This document shows, one piece after another, positions 8,855 through 16,372 of a DNA stretch of 34,749 nucleotides. The notes under the pieces were generated by a model. It had not been told where the DNA came from and searched no databases. It saw only the letters and a program-made list of their open reading frames with translations. The position numbers and the translations under genes are program-made. This DNA comes from Sediminibacterium sp. (GTDB lineage Bacteria; Bacteroidota; Bacteroidia; Chitinophagales; Chitinophagaceae): NCBI GenBank assembly GCA_023263235.1, contig JALQXE010000174.1:1-34749 (forward strand), written 5' to 3'. Position 1 is the stretch's first letter. Every line of letters starts with the position of its first letter.

Positions 8855-10002
8855 TATAAATAACTTAAGTTTGTTTTAGGACTTAACTGTAGTAAGGTCT
8901 CGTACATAAGTTGAATTGTGTCCATAATGTCTTTTTTATGTATCATTTCCACAGTGGTATGCATGTATCTTAAAGGAATTGAAATTAAAACAGAAGGACA
9001 TCCATCATTTGCATAGGCAAAACTATCTGTATCTGTACCAGTGCTTCTGCTCAAGGTTCTAAATTGTACTGGAATTTTTTTCGCTTTCGCAGTATCTTCC
9101 ACAATTGACAATAGTTTATTGTGTATTGCAGGGGCATATGCTAAGGAAGGGCCCTTGCCGCATTGTATGTCACCTTCAATTGCTTTGTTAATCATTGGAG
9201 TATGTGTATCATGCGTTACATCGGTTACAATTGCAATATTGGGTTTAATTCGGCGGGCAATCATTTCTGCACCTCTTAAACCAATTTCTTCCTGAACGGC
9301 ATTAACAACGTATAAACCAAATGGTAATTTCTTTTTATTTTCTTTTAATAAACGTGCTACTTCTGCAATCATAAATCCCCCCACTCTGTTGTCAAAGGCG
9401 CGGCCAATAATAAAATCATGTGCGAGTTCATCAAATCCTTCTTCATAGGTAACTACTGCGCCAATATGTATCCCTAATGCTTCCACTTCCTTTTTTGATC
9501 TTGCTCCACAATCCAAAGTAAGATTGTCTACTTTAGGTTGTGGTTCTTTTTGTTCAGGATTGCTTAAGCGTGTGTGTATCGCTGGCCATCCAAACACAGC
9601 TTTAACGGGCCCTTTTTTTCCATGAATCCAAACGCGCATACTAGGAGCAATTTGATGGTCCACGCCTCCGTTTCTTTTTAAATAAATTAAACCTTGGTCA
9701 CTAATATAATTTACAAACCAACTAATTTCATCGGCATGAGCTTCAATAACTACTTTAAATGCGGCATCAGGATTAATTACACCTACTGCCGTTCCGTAAG
9801 GATCGGTAAATGTAGAATCCACATATTTTGAAATATAATTTAACCAAAGTTTTTGTCCACTGGTTTCGAATCCAACGGGAGAAGGGTTATTTATGTATTC
9901 TTTTAAAAAAGAATAAGAAGCTGCATTAATAATTTCTTTTTTACCCTTGATTCTAGAAGTTGTATTACTTGATTTTGCAGTTTTGATATTTGCCTTTGCC
10001 AT
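8854..10002 (-). CDS. M42-family dinuclear zinc aminopeptidase
   Basis: 382 residues, cytoplasmic. All metal ligands of the M42 (FrvX/glutamyl aminopeptidase) fold are present in order: His89 with Asp91 in EAHADE, bridging Asp204 in GRAFDNR, the Glu238-Glu239 pair in VQEEIG (general base and metal ligand), Asp261 in VTDVTHD and His348 in RYMHTTVE. These enzymes form large shell-like oligomers and remove N-terminal residues from peptides. The first 25 residues are a polar, Lys/Ser/Thr-rich extension not needed for the fold; a later start is possible but there is no other Met before the domain. Its stop overlaps the next ATG by one base (TAATG). It is first of a three-gene operon; by inference it trims or recycles the product of the amidotransferase/ATP-grasp pair, or supplies amino acids for it. 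Confidence 0.9.
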   Translation of the reverse strand: MAKANIKTAKSSNTTSRIKGKKEIINAASYSFLKEYINNPSPVGFETSGQKLWLNYISKYVDSTFTDPYGTAVGVINPDAAFKVVIEAHADEISWFVNYISDQGLIYLKRNGGVDHQIAPSMRVWIHGKKGPVKAVFGWPAIHTRLSNPEQKEPQPKVDNLTLDCGARSKKEVEALGIHIGAVVTYEEGFDELAHDFIIGRAFDNRVGGFMIAEVARLLKENKKKLPFGLYVVNAVQEEIGLRGAEMIARRIKPNIAIVTDVTHDTHTPMINKAIEGDIQCGKGPSLAYAPAIHNKLLSIVEDTAKAKKIPVQFRTLSRSTGTDTDSFAYANDGCPSVLISIPLRYMHTTVEMIHKKDIMDTIQLMYETLLQLSPKTNLSYL

Positions 10003-10041
10003 AAGTAGTAGTTTAAATGTATCGAGTGCAAGATACTACTT
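10003..10041. repeat. Inverted repeat in the leader/promoter of the M42 operon
   Basis: AAGTAGTA (10003-10010) and TACTACTT (10034-10041) are exact inverse complements separated by 23 bases, just ahead of the M42 start codon. A TACATTTA box on the minus strand (10021-10014; 7 of 8 to TAnnTTTG) lies between them. It could be an operator or an mRNA hairpin; chance is also possible for 8-base arms in AT-rich DNA. Confidence 0.3.
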
Positions 10042-10081
10042 TATGTATTTAAATTTTAGCCCGTTTTCCTGATATTATTAA

Positions 10082-10089
10082 TACTTTTG
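10082..10089 (+). promoter_or_regulatory. Bacteroidota -7 promoter element (TACTTTTG) of the LuxE-like gene
   Basis: An exact TAnnTTTG match 19 bases before the ATG at 10109, which would give a leader of roughly 15 bases. No clear TTG -33 box at the expected distance. Confidence 0.45.
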
Positions 10090-10108
10090 CGCTTACTAAA
10101 TACTTTTA

Positions 10109-11089
10109 ATGAACGCTCCTTTTGATATCAACCAGTTATGGAATTTATCCAATGATCAATTTTTAAATTTGGCCAAGGAGCTTTGTGTTTTTCAGGCCCA
10201 AAACAACCCTATTTATAAACAGTGGCTCACACTTTCTGGGCAGTCTATTGAAAGTATACATGCAACACATACCATTCCTTTTTTGCCCATTTCTTTTTTT
10301 AAAAATCAGGATGTGTTCATTGGCGAAAAACCAAAAACATTGTTTGAAAGTAGCGGTACTACACAGGATGTTGTAAGCAAACATTGGGTTGCGGATACCC
10401 AAATTTACGAGGCTAGTTTTTTGCGCTGTTTTGAGCTTTTTTATGGCAAGCCCTCTGATTACTGCATTATTGGATTGCTGCCTTCATATTTAGAACGCAA
10501 GCATTCTTCATTGGTATATATGGTTAATAAATTAATTCAAATGTCGGGTCACCCACAAAGTGGATTTTACTTGAATGAATTTGAGCAATTAAACGAGGTT
10601 TTAAAAACACTAGAAGCCAAAAAAGAAAATACGTGGTTTATTGGGGTAAGTTTTGGTTTAATAGATTTTTCTACTGCTTTTCCTCAACAATTAAAATATG
10701 CAAAGGTTATTGAAACTGGTGGCATGAAAGGTCGAAAAGAAGAACTCACCAAAACGGAATTGCATAGTTTATTAAAGGCTAATTTAGGGGTTGATATTAT
10801 TCATTCTGAATATGGCATGACCGAGCTGTTAAGTCAAGCCTATTCATTGGGAAATGGTTTGTTCAAATGCCCACCGTGGATGAAGGTGTTGGTAGGAGAA
10901 GCGCAGGATCCAACTGCCCTTAAATCAAATGGAAGGGGTGTTTTGCATATCATTGATTTAGCCAATATTTATAGTTGTGCATTTATAGCTACACAGGATA
11001 TGGGAGAGGTTTATGAAGACGGTACTTTTCAAGTTTTAGGAAGGTTAGATTACAGTGACAGAAGAGGCTGTAGTTTACTGGCGATATAA
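10109..11089 (+). CDS. LuxE/acyl-protein synthetase-like adenylate-forming enzyme
   Basis: 326 residues, cytoplasmic. It resembles the LuxE family (acyl-protein synthetase of fatty-acid reductases) and more widely the ANL adenylate-forming enzymes: the phosphate loop FESSGTTQ at 79-86, a HSEYGMTELLSQAY segment in the role of the A5 motif (the Y-G-x-T-E signature), and a C-terminal D-T/S-x-G...GRLDYSDRRG region in place of the hinge. LuxE-type enzymes activate an acyl group as AMP ester and pass it to a Cys or thiol carrier. There is no luxC/luxD, carrier protein or reductase nearby, so the acyl substrate and acceptor are unknown. It diverges from the M42 operon and has its own promoter-like box. 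Family confidence is good; a lux function would be over-reading. Confidence 0.75.
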   Translation: MNAPFDINQLWNLSNDQFLNLAKELCVFQAQNNPIYKQWLTLSGQSIESIHATHTIPFLPISFFKNQDVFIGEKPKTLFESSGTTQDVVSKHWVADTQIYEASFLRCFELFYGKPSDYCIIGLLPSYLERKHSSLVYMVNKLIQMSGHPQSGFYLNEFEQLNEVLKTLEAKKENTWFIGVSFGLIDFSTAFPQQLKYAKVIETGGMKGRKEELTKTELHSLLKANLGVDIIHSEYGMTELLSQAYSLGNGLFKCPPWMKVLVGEAQDPTALKSNGRGVLHIIDLANIYSCAFIATQDMGEVYEDGTFQVLGRLDYSDRRGCSLLAI

Positions 11090-11118
11090 TAAAGGAAAGT
11101 AGTAAGCTATTGTATTTT

Positions 11119-11145
11119 GAAAAATTATTCTTTAAATAATTTTTC
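11119..11145. terminator. AT-only hairpin between convergent genes, possible weak terminator
   Basis: GAAAAATTATT (11119-11129) and AATAATTTTTC (11135-11145) pair perfectly (11 bp) around a 5-base loop. The hairpin overlaps the last codons of the minus-strand gene and follows the LuxE-like stop by 30 bases. It has only one G-C pair and no separate U tract, so terminator function is uncertain. Confidence 0.3.
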
Positions 11146-12591
11146 AATCTCTGACATGTACATGTCGTTTAATCCATAATTATATTGTCTTTTATCAGCC
11201 CTATCTCTATTTTTAATAATTAATGGTTCGCTGTTTTGAGTAGCCATTTTGAATTTTTGATTTATTTTAATAAAATGGTCACTTCTACTCTTATTTTGTG
11301 TGAGGGTATCTTTTTGTTGTACACCAATAATTTTATTAATTGTCTTGGTAGAAACTTCTTCACCTTTTAAATGGTTTTTGTATAACACTTCAATTAATTC
11401 TTTTTCAACAATATTAATAGCGTTGAAAAAGTTTTGGTATAAATAAACTGTTACCTCCTTGGGTATTTTTTTTAGTCGAAAAAATCGCGTACTTAATCCA
11501 ATTACAAGTAGTAATAAACAAATGCCAATAAATAAATTTGTTTTATAATTTGAATAAAGTATTGTTATAGTTTCAATGAAATTAGTTTTATTCGAGTAAA
11601 TGCTTGAAGATTTGTTTGCGTCTATTGCTTTAAAGTTGATATTTGTTTTTAACCAGGTCAATGAATCATTTTCAAGTAAATTCATGAAGTATAAATCGCT
11701 TCCAAGGTTAAATTGAAAACCTGATTCAATGCCTCTTTTATTTGAATTGTAAATACTCAACCAAACGTCTCTTAGTTTACTCGTTTCTTGGTCATTAAAA
11801 TTTCCTATTTTATTGGCTTCAAAATCTATCCAAAAAAATTCTAATTGACTTTGAAATACGTAATAGTTATCAAATCTTAATTCAAAATCATGTGCGCGCT
11901 TTGTACTCATGATTTTTTTGAATTCGGGCGTAAGTTTTCCGAGTGTAGTCCAAATTTTCGTATTAAAGTTATACATGTAACAACTGTCTGTGGCAGCCGT
12001 TTCAAATGAGTAGGGATATTTAGGATAGTAGTATGAATTTGAGACGTATAATTTGGGGTCTATTCTGTTTCCTTGATAATGCATTACGGCATCCTTGATA
12101 TCATCAAAATAGGTTGGGATGGATTTATTGGTTTGTACCATTTCCCATTGTCTTGTTTGTGGGCTATAATAAGTTAAAATTCCTCTTATGTTCCAAAATC
12201 CGAGTCCACCCATTTGATATAAAGTGTCTTTTATAAAGAAGTTTTGAGCATAAAAATTGGATCCAGTATGTACCGTTAAATCGAGTCTTTCAAGAAGTAT
12301 AGAGCCATTTTCTTTAATGGCCTTATACAATCTACCTGTTCCTAGCGGCTGAACATATACGTCTTTGCCTTTTTTGAGAATATTTGATTTTGTAAAGAGT
12401 TCGTTTGATAAACCAAATCCAAAGGTATTATTTAAGGTAAAGCTGGTATTATTTATAGTATCGTCCAATAAAAGTTGAAGAAGTTTAACTTCATGCTTTT
12501 TTAATGGGTTACTTTCCTTTTGAGCAAATAATGAGCTTGTTAAGTTAGCAAGCAATATTAAGATTATGACTTTTTTTAAAGATAGACCCAT
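11125..12591 (-). CDS. Unrecognised single-pass membrane protein: exported N-terminal propeller-like part, cytoplasmic winged-helix-like tail
   Basis: 488 residues, no family I can name. Residues 1-23 are a signal peptide (LFAQ end). Residues 25-345 are extracytoplasmic, with Kelch-like repeats such as GGLGFWNIRGILTYYSPQTR (starting at 129) and CYMYNFNTKIWTTLG (204-218), in which a described object is followed by a W-x-x-L/M strand. A membrane helix spans 353-369, followed by RFFRLKK, so the tail is inside. The tail (about 385-475) reads as helices followed by LIIKNRDRADKRQYNYGL, with RSD...IKINQKF ahead of it; I have the impression of a small winged-helix-like module seen at the end of other Bacteroidota membrane proteins. 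By inference it is a one-protein sensor passing an envelope signal to the cytoplasm. Function unproven. It is monocistronic, with an AT-rich upstream region. Confidence 0.55.
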   Translation of the reverse strand: MGLSLKKVIILILLANLTSSLFAQKESNPLKKHEVKLLQLLLDDTINNTSFTLNNTFGFGLSNELFTKSNILKKGKDVYVQPLGTGRLYKAIKENGSILLERLDLTVHTGSNFYAQNFFIKDTLYQMGGLGFWNIRGILTYYSPQTRQWEMVQTNKSIPTYFDDIKDAVMHYQGNRIDPKLYVSNSYYYPKYPYSFETAATDSCYMYNFNTKIWTTLGKLTPEFKKIMSTKRAHDFELRFDNYYVFQSQLEFFWIDFEANKIGNFNDQETSKLRDVWLSIYNSNKRGIESGFQFNLGSDLYFMNLLENDSLTWLKTNINFKAIDANKSSSIYSNKTNFIETITILYSNYKTNLFIGICLLLLVIGLSTRFFRLKKIPKEVTVYLYQNFFNAINIVEKELIEVLYKNHLKGEEVSTKTINKIIGVQQKDTLTQNKSRSDHFIKINQKFKMATQNSEPLIIKNRDRADKRQYNYGLNDMYMSEIEKLFKE

Positions 12592-12596
12592 ACACC

Positions 12597-12604
12597 AAAA
12601 TTAT
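12597..12604 (-). promoter_or_regulatory. -7 promoter element (TAATTTTG) directly before the membrane-protein gene
   Basis: On the minus strand TAATTTTG ends 5 bases ahead of the A of the ATG at 12591 if read strictly (GGTGT between). With a start point 4-5 bases after the box the mRNA would be leaderless or nearly so. No TTG at 17-23 bases upstream. Confidence 0.4.
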
Positions 12605-12811
12605 ATAAAAAATACAATAAGAAATTTACTTATTTGTTTTTCATCAAAATTTATAATATATTAATATGTAAATAATTGATAAACAATATATAATTATAAT
12701 TTATAATTTTTCACATCTTTCATTATGTAAATTAGAAAATACACTAATACTTTAGAGCAAATTTGCTTTATAAGAAAAATATAAATATTTCAAATTAAAG
12801 AAATATTAAAT
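12605..12811. other. Very AT-rich intergenic region without a gene
   Basis: This stretch is almost entirely A and T, with short palindromes such as AGCAAATTTGCT (12756-12767). I see no credible coding frame, RNA gene or repeat array. It lies upstream of the membrane-protein gene and downstream of the EamA terminator, so it probably holds that gene's control region. Confidence 0.5.
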
Positions 12812-12846
12812 ATATAAAAAATATTATCCTTTGGGGGAAGGATAAT
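12812..12846 (-). terminator. Rho-independent terminator of the dapD-EamA unit
   Basis: Read on the minus strand, ATTATCCTT (12846-12838) pairs with AAGGATAAT (12831-12823) across a 6-base C-rich loop and is followed by a T-rich tract (ATTTTTTATATA). It sits 25 bases after the EamA stop codon. Confidence 0.8.
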
Positions 12847-12870
12847 CGGGGTGGTGGGGATTCGTCTCTA

Positions 12871-13806
12871 TCACCCCAACTTTTTTGATGCTGCTTCTTT
12901 ACTAATGCGTAAGACACCAGCAATTACAATACAGGTTCCCAAAACTTGTTGCCAGCTGAAAGATTCACCTAATATCCAATTTGCTTGGAATAAAGTGGCC
13001 ACGGGACCAATACTTGTTACAATAGCCAAATTATTACTGCCTAACCTTTTCATACCTGAACTTAATAAAAAGGATGGGATCACAGTGGCTATCATTGCCA
13101 GAGCAATTACAAACCAAAGAATATTGGATGGAATAGGATAAATGATAGCGTTGATTCCACTATTATTTACTTTTTGTAAGATATAATGGACAAATATACC
13201 AATGCTTGCTGCTAGCATAGCAACACATGTATATAAACTGGCCCCCATCACAGGAACTAATTTTCCAGTGCCTACCAAGTAAAAGGCATAAGTAATACCA
13301 CATAACAAAACCATGATTGATCCATAAATAAATAATTGAGTATTTGGCATTAAATGCAATTCACCCCAATAGGCTATTGCAATACCAAGGTAGGTAATAA
13401 AAATAGATGACCATTGCCGTTTGATAATGGGTATTTTAAAAATAACCCGGTTAATGACTACGGCCATTGTTGGATAAACAAAAAGAATAATTCGCTCAAT
13501 CCCTGCACTCACATATTGCAGGCCTATAAAATCAAATAAACTACTCATGTAGTAGCCTAACAACCCCATTGCAACAGCCCACAAATAATGTTTTTTATGT
13601 AATGATTCTTTGAACTTTGATTTATTTAAAATTAAAATAATCAAATAAAAAGGAAATGCTATTAACATCCGCAACATAAGTAATGTTGTGGCGTCAATAG
13701 CACTTTCTCTAAAACAAAGTTTTATCCAAATAGCTTTTGTAGAAAATAAAATGGTTCCTAAAATGGCTATTATAAAACCTTGGTGATATGATAGTTCCTT
13801 TTTTAT
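12871..13806 (-). CDS. EamA/DMT-family transporter with a non-standard (ATA) or lost start codon
   Basis: An inner-membrane drug/metabolite transporter of the 10-helix EamA type, two repeated five-helix halves; substrate unknown. The first ATG in frame is at 13677, which would give only 268 residues and delete helix 1. The frame continues upstream without a stop to 13815 and encodes a typical EamA start (KKELSYHQGFIIAILGTILF, then STKAIWIKL), so the true protein is about 311 residues. In that extension there is no ATG, GTG, TTG or CTG. At the place expected for the start, 13806-13804 reads ATA and overlaps the dapD stop (GTATAA). One base change (A for G at 13804) from GTATGA would give a classic ATGA overlap and leave dapD intact. 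Either ATA is used weakly through coupling to dapD, or the gene is recently disabled, or the base is a sequence error. Confidence 0.8.
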   Translation of the reverse strand: MKKELSYHQGFIIAILGTILFSTKAIWIKLCFRESAIDATTLLMLRMLIAFPFYLIILILNKSKFKESLHKKHYLWAVAMGLLGYYMSSLFDFIGLQYVSAGIERIILFVYPTMAVVINRVIFKIPIIKRQWSSIFITYLGIAIAYWGELHLMPNTQLFIYGSIMVLLCGITYAFYLVGTGKLVPVMGASLYTCVAMLAASIGIFVHYILQKVNNSGINAIIYPIPSNILWFVIALAMIATVIPSFLLSSGMKRLGSNNLAIVTSIGPVATLFQANWILGESFSWQQVLGTCIVIAGVLRISKEAASKKLG

Positions 13807-14615
13807 ACAGCTACATTAAAATCTCTTAATGCATCATTTAAACTGGTCTTTAAATCGGTACTTGGTTTGCGTTTACCAATAATTAAAGCACAACTTACTT
13901 GGTAGTCTCCTGCAGGAAAAGATTTTTTATAAGACCCAGGAATCACAACACTTCTAGCGGGTACACGTCCTTTATATTCAATAGGTGTTTCACCACTTAC
14001 ATCAATAATTTTAGTACTCTTAGTTAAAACTACATTGGCACCTAATACTACTTCTTTTTCTAAATGTACTCCTTCAACTACAATACATCGGCTTCCAATA
14101 AAACAACCATCTTCCACAATCACAGGACTTGCTTGCAATGGCTCTAAAACTCCACCAATGCCAACACCACCACTTAAGTGAACATTCTTTCCAATTTGTG
14201 CACAGCTTCCAACAGTTGCCCATGTATCCACCATTGTACCTTCATCAACATAGGCGCCAATGTTTACATAGCTTGGCATTAACACAACGTTTTTTGCCAA
14301 GTATGCACCATATCTTGCCACTGCATGCGGAACAGCACGAACCCCTAGTTCGGCATAGCCCGATTTTAATGACATTTTATCGTGAAATTCAAAGGGTGCT
14401 AATTCCCATGTTTTCATTTGTTGAATTCCAAAGTACATTAATATGGCTTGCTTTACCCATTCATTCACTACCCAATCATTTCCTTTAGGTTCGGCTACCC
14501 TGAGTCTTCCTTTATCAACTTCTTCAATTACTTCACGAATAGCATCACTGTATGTTTCCTCTTTTAATAATGCACGGTCATTCCATGCAGCTTCAATCTT
14601 AATTTGTAAGTCCAT
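13803..14615 (-). CDS. dapD: 2,3,4,5-tetrahydropyridine-2,6-dicarboxylate N-succinyltransferase
   Basis: 270 residues, full length for DapD. It transfers succinyl from succinyl-CoA to tetrahydrodipicolinate in the succinylase branch of lysine and meso-diaminopimelate synthesis, so it feeds the peptidoglycan cross-link. The N-terminal helical part (1-95) has the DKMSLKSGYAELGVRAVPHAVARYGAY region; residues 105-225 form a left-handed beta-helix of hexapeptide repeats (VNIGAYVDEGTMVDTWATVG, then SCAQIGKNVHLSGGVGIGGVL, and PVIVEDGCFIGSRCIVVEGV), as in trimeric hexapeptide acyltransferases. The residual C-terminal strand pairs with CoA. A TATTTTTG box lies 16 bases ahead of the ATG on the minus strand. 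The EamA transporter follows with overlapping stop/start. No other dap genes are in the window. Confidence 0.95.
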   Translation of the reverse strand: MDLQIKIEAAWNDRALLKEETYSDAIREVIEEVDKGRLRVAEPKGNDWVVNEWVKQAILMYFGIQQMKTWELAPFEFHDKMSLKSGYAELGVRAVPHAVARYGAYLAKNVVLMPSYVNIGAYVDEGTMVDTWATVGSCAQIGKNVHLSGGVGIGGVLEPLQASPVIVEDGCFIGSRCIVVEGVHLEKEVVLGANVVLTKSTKIIDVSGETPIEYKGRVPARSVVIPGSYKKSFPAGDYQVSCALIIGKRKPSTDLKTSLNDALRDFNVAV

Positions 14616-14631
14616 TTATTGTCAATTTTGG

Positions 14632-14639
14632 CAAAAATA
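14632..14639 (-). promoter_or_regulatory. -7 promoter element (TATTTTTG) of dapD
   Basis: An exact TAnnTTTG match on the minus strand, 16 bases before the dapD ATG at 14615. No clear -33 TTG. Confidence 0.4.
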
Positions 14640-14707
14640 CATGCTCCATCTTTATTTTTCCTTAATTCTTTTACACAATAAATCACCCTAATTATTGAAG
14701 GTATTGT

Positions 14708-14715
14708 TTAATTTG
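14708..14715 (+). promoter_or_regulatory. -7-like element (TTAATTTG) four bases before the tsaC-like ATG
   Basis: Seven of eight positions fit TAnnTTTG, and CATC separates it from the ATG at 14720, the same geometry as at the cca-type gene (16361). It implies a leaderless or near-leaderless mRNA if real. Confidence 0.3.
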
Positions 14716-14719
14716 CATC

Positions 14720-15292
14720 ATGTTTGCCCACCACGATGATATTAAAGCCTGTCTTGAAGCACTTCAAAAAGGAGGTTTAATTTTATACCCTACAGACACG
14801 GTTTGGGGAATAGGTTGTGATGCAACAAATGAAGCTGCAGTAAAGCGTGTGTTTGAACTTAAAAAAAGAGTAGATACGAAAGCCATGATTATTTTAGTTC
14901 AAAATGAACAATCTATTTTGAACTATGTTCAAGTAAATGAATTGCAAGTGTTTGATTATATAAAAGGTATTCATAAACCAACCACTGTTATTTATCAAAA
15001 TGCAAGGAATTTAGCCCATAATTTAATGGCTGAGGATGGAACAGTTGCTATTCGTGTATGTAAAGATAAATTTTGCCAGGAATTAATTAGTGCGTTAGGC
15101 AAACCTATTGTAAGCACCTCTGCAAATATTTCAACTTATCCAACGCCTTTATGCTTTAATGATATATCCATGGAAATTATTGAAGGTGTAGACTATGTTG
15201 TGAAACATCGCAGAGACGAAACCGAATTGCAACAACCCTCTTCCATTATTAAGTGGGATGAAAATGGGCAATTAATCATTATTAGACATTAA
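14720..15292 (+). CDS. tsaC: L-threonylcarbamoyladenylate synthase, YrdC/Sua5 family
   Basis: 190 residues: a single YrdC domain without the C-terminal Sua5 extension. It makes threonylcarbamoyl-AMP from threonine, bicarbonate and ATP, the first step of t6A37 modification in ANN-decoding tRNAs. Visible signatures are GGLILYPTDTVWGIGCDATN near the start, the basic ELKKR segment with KAMIILV (substrate loop), TVAIRV, and KPIVSTSANIS (the S-T-S-A-N nucleotide-binding signature). The start at ATG 14720 leaves the usual short lead-in before GGLILYPTDT. YciO-type paralogues share the fold; I favour TsaC because the KxR and STSAN motifs are both recognisable and no other YrdC gene is here. A weak hairpin with six T's (15296-15322) follows. 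Confidence 0.85.
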   Translation: MFAHHDDIKACLEALQKGGLILYPTDTVWGIGCDATNEAAVKRVFELKKRVDTKAMIILVQNEQSILNYVQVNELQVFDYIKGIHKPTTVIYQNARNLAHNLMAEDGTVAIRVCKDKFCQELISALGKPIVSTSANISTYPTPLCFNDISMEIIEGVDYVVKHRRDETELQQPSSIIKWDENGQLIIIRH

Positions 15293-15337
15293 AGTTGATG
15301 ATAAATTGTCTCATCATTTTTTAAAGTATATACTAGC

Positions 15338-16360
15338 ATGTATAAAATTGGGATTATTCAAACTGCTTTTATAGGTGATGTTGTATTAAGTACAGCATTG
15401 ATTGAATCCTTGCATGCAAAACATCCTGAAGCAGAAATTGAGATTATTGTAAGAAAAGGAAATGAAGCGTTGTTTTATGAGCATCCATTTATTAACAAAG
15501 TAATTGTATGGGATAAGCAGCGCGCCAAGTATTCTAATTGGTTAAAAGTACTGCATCAGTTGCGCGCGCAGCAATATGACGTTTTAATCAATGTGCAAAG
15601 GTATGCTGCTACTGGTTTATGGATGGTTTTTTCAAAAGCTAAAATAAAAATAGGATTTGATAAAAATCCTTTCTCTTTTTTATTTACGCATAAAGTAAAA
15701 CATGAAGCCATGCAACCAGGATTGCATGAAATTCAAAAAAATCATATGCTTATTCAAGTGTTGGATGCCGCTATTCCTTTGTGTAAACCAAAACTATATC
15801 CATCCCCTTCTGATTTTGAGAAAGTTAAATTTTTGCAATCTCAGCCCTATATATGCATTGCACCTGCATCAGTTTGGTACACCAAACAATTTCCGTTGGA
15901 ACAATGGGTTCAATTTTTGAATACCTTAAATTTTGAAGGGAAGGTATATATCATTGGAGGTCCCGGGGATCGAAAAATCGCAAATCAAATCATTAATGAA
16001 ACCGCAGACAATGCAAAAGTTAAAAATCAGATAGTGAATGTTGCGGGTCAACTCCATTTTTTAAGCTCGGCTGCATTGCAAAAAAGTGCCGTATTAAATT
16101 ATGTAAATGATTCCGCGCCAATGCATTTTGCTTCGGCTGTGAATGCGCCTGTGGTGGCCATTTATTGTTCAACCATTCCCGAATTTGGGTATGGACCATT
16201 ATCCGAAAATTCCTTTATTGTTCAAACGCAAAAGAAATTAAGTTGTAAACCTTGTGGTATTCATGGTAAAAAAGCCTGCCCATTGGGTCATTTTAATTGT
16301 GCTTTAAGCATTGAGATGCAACAATTATATACTCCATTGGTTCAAATGAAGCAACATTAG
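15338..16360 (+). CDS. Glycosyltransferase family 9 (ADP-heptose:LPS heptosyltransferase-like)
   Basis: 340 residues, GT-B fold. It begins with IGIIQTAFIGDVVLSTALIESL, the N-terminal strand and glycine loop of the WaaC/WaaF family, and the C-terminal Rossmann half holds CIAPASVWYTKQFPLEQW, VYIIGGPGDR and the donor-site segment YVNDSAPMHFASAVNAPVVA. These enzymes add heptose, or a related sugar, to the inner core of lipopolysaccharide on the cytoplasmic face. A Cys-containing SCKPCGIHGKKACPLGHFNC stretch near residues 303-322 is common in this family and may bind metal. It sits 45 bases after the tsaC-like gene and 12 before the cca-type gene, so it is probably in the same run. The exact sugar is unknown. 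Confidence 0.88.
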   Translation: MYKIGIIQTAFIGDVVLSTALIESLHAKHPEAEIEIIVRKGNEALFYEHPFINKVIVWDKQRAKYSNWLKVLHQLRAQQYDVLINVQRYAATGLWMVFSKAKIKIGFDKNPFSFLFTHKVKHEAMQPGLHEIQKNHMLIQVLDAAIPLCKPKLYPSPSDFEKVKFLQSQPYICIAPASVWYTKQFPLEQWVQFLNTLNFEGKVYIIGGPGDRKIANQIINETADNAKVKNQIVNVAGQLHFLSSAALQKSAVLNYVNDSAPMHFASAVNAPVVAIYCSTIPEFGYGPLSENSFIVQTQKKLSCKPCGIHGKKACPLGHFNCALSIEMQQLYTPLVQMKQH

Positions 16361-16368
16361 TACATTTG
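16337..16368 (+). promoter_or_regulatory. Promoter of the cca-type gene: TTG-N21-TACATTTG
   Basis: TTG at 16337-16339 and an exact TAnnTTTG (TACATTTG, 16361-16368) with 21 bases between match the two-part promoter of Bacteroidota vegetative sigma. It is the only promoter in this window where I find both boxes. Only CGCC separates the box from the ATG at 16373, so the transcript should start at or next to the ATG (leaderless). The box overlaps the stop region of the upstream glycosyltransferase. Confidence 0.6.
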
Positions 16369-16372
16369 CGCC

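Noticed and set aside
12871..13677. Taking the EamA gene as starting at the ATG of 13677
   Set aside because: This removes transmembrane helix 1, whose sequence is intact and typical in the upstream frame.
15296..15322. TGATGA...TCATCA hairpin with six T's after the tsaC-like gene
   Set aside because: The stem is only 6 bp with two G-C pairs and the glycosyltransferase starts 16 bases later; too weak to list as a terminator.
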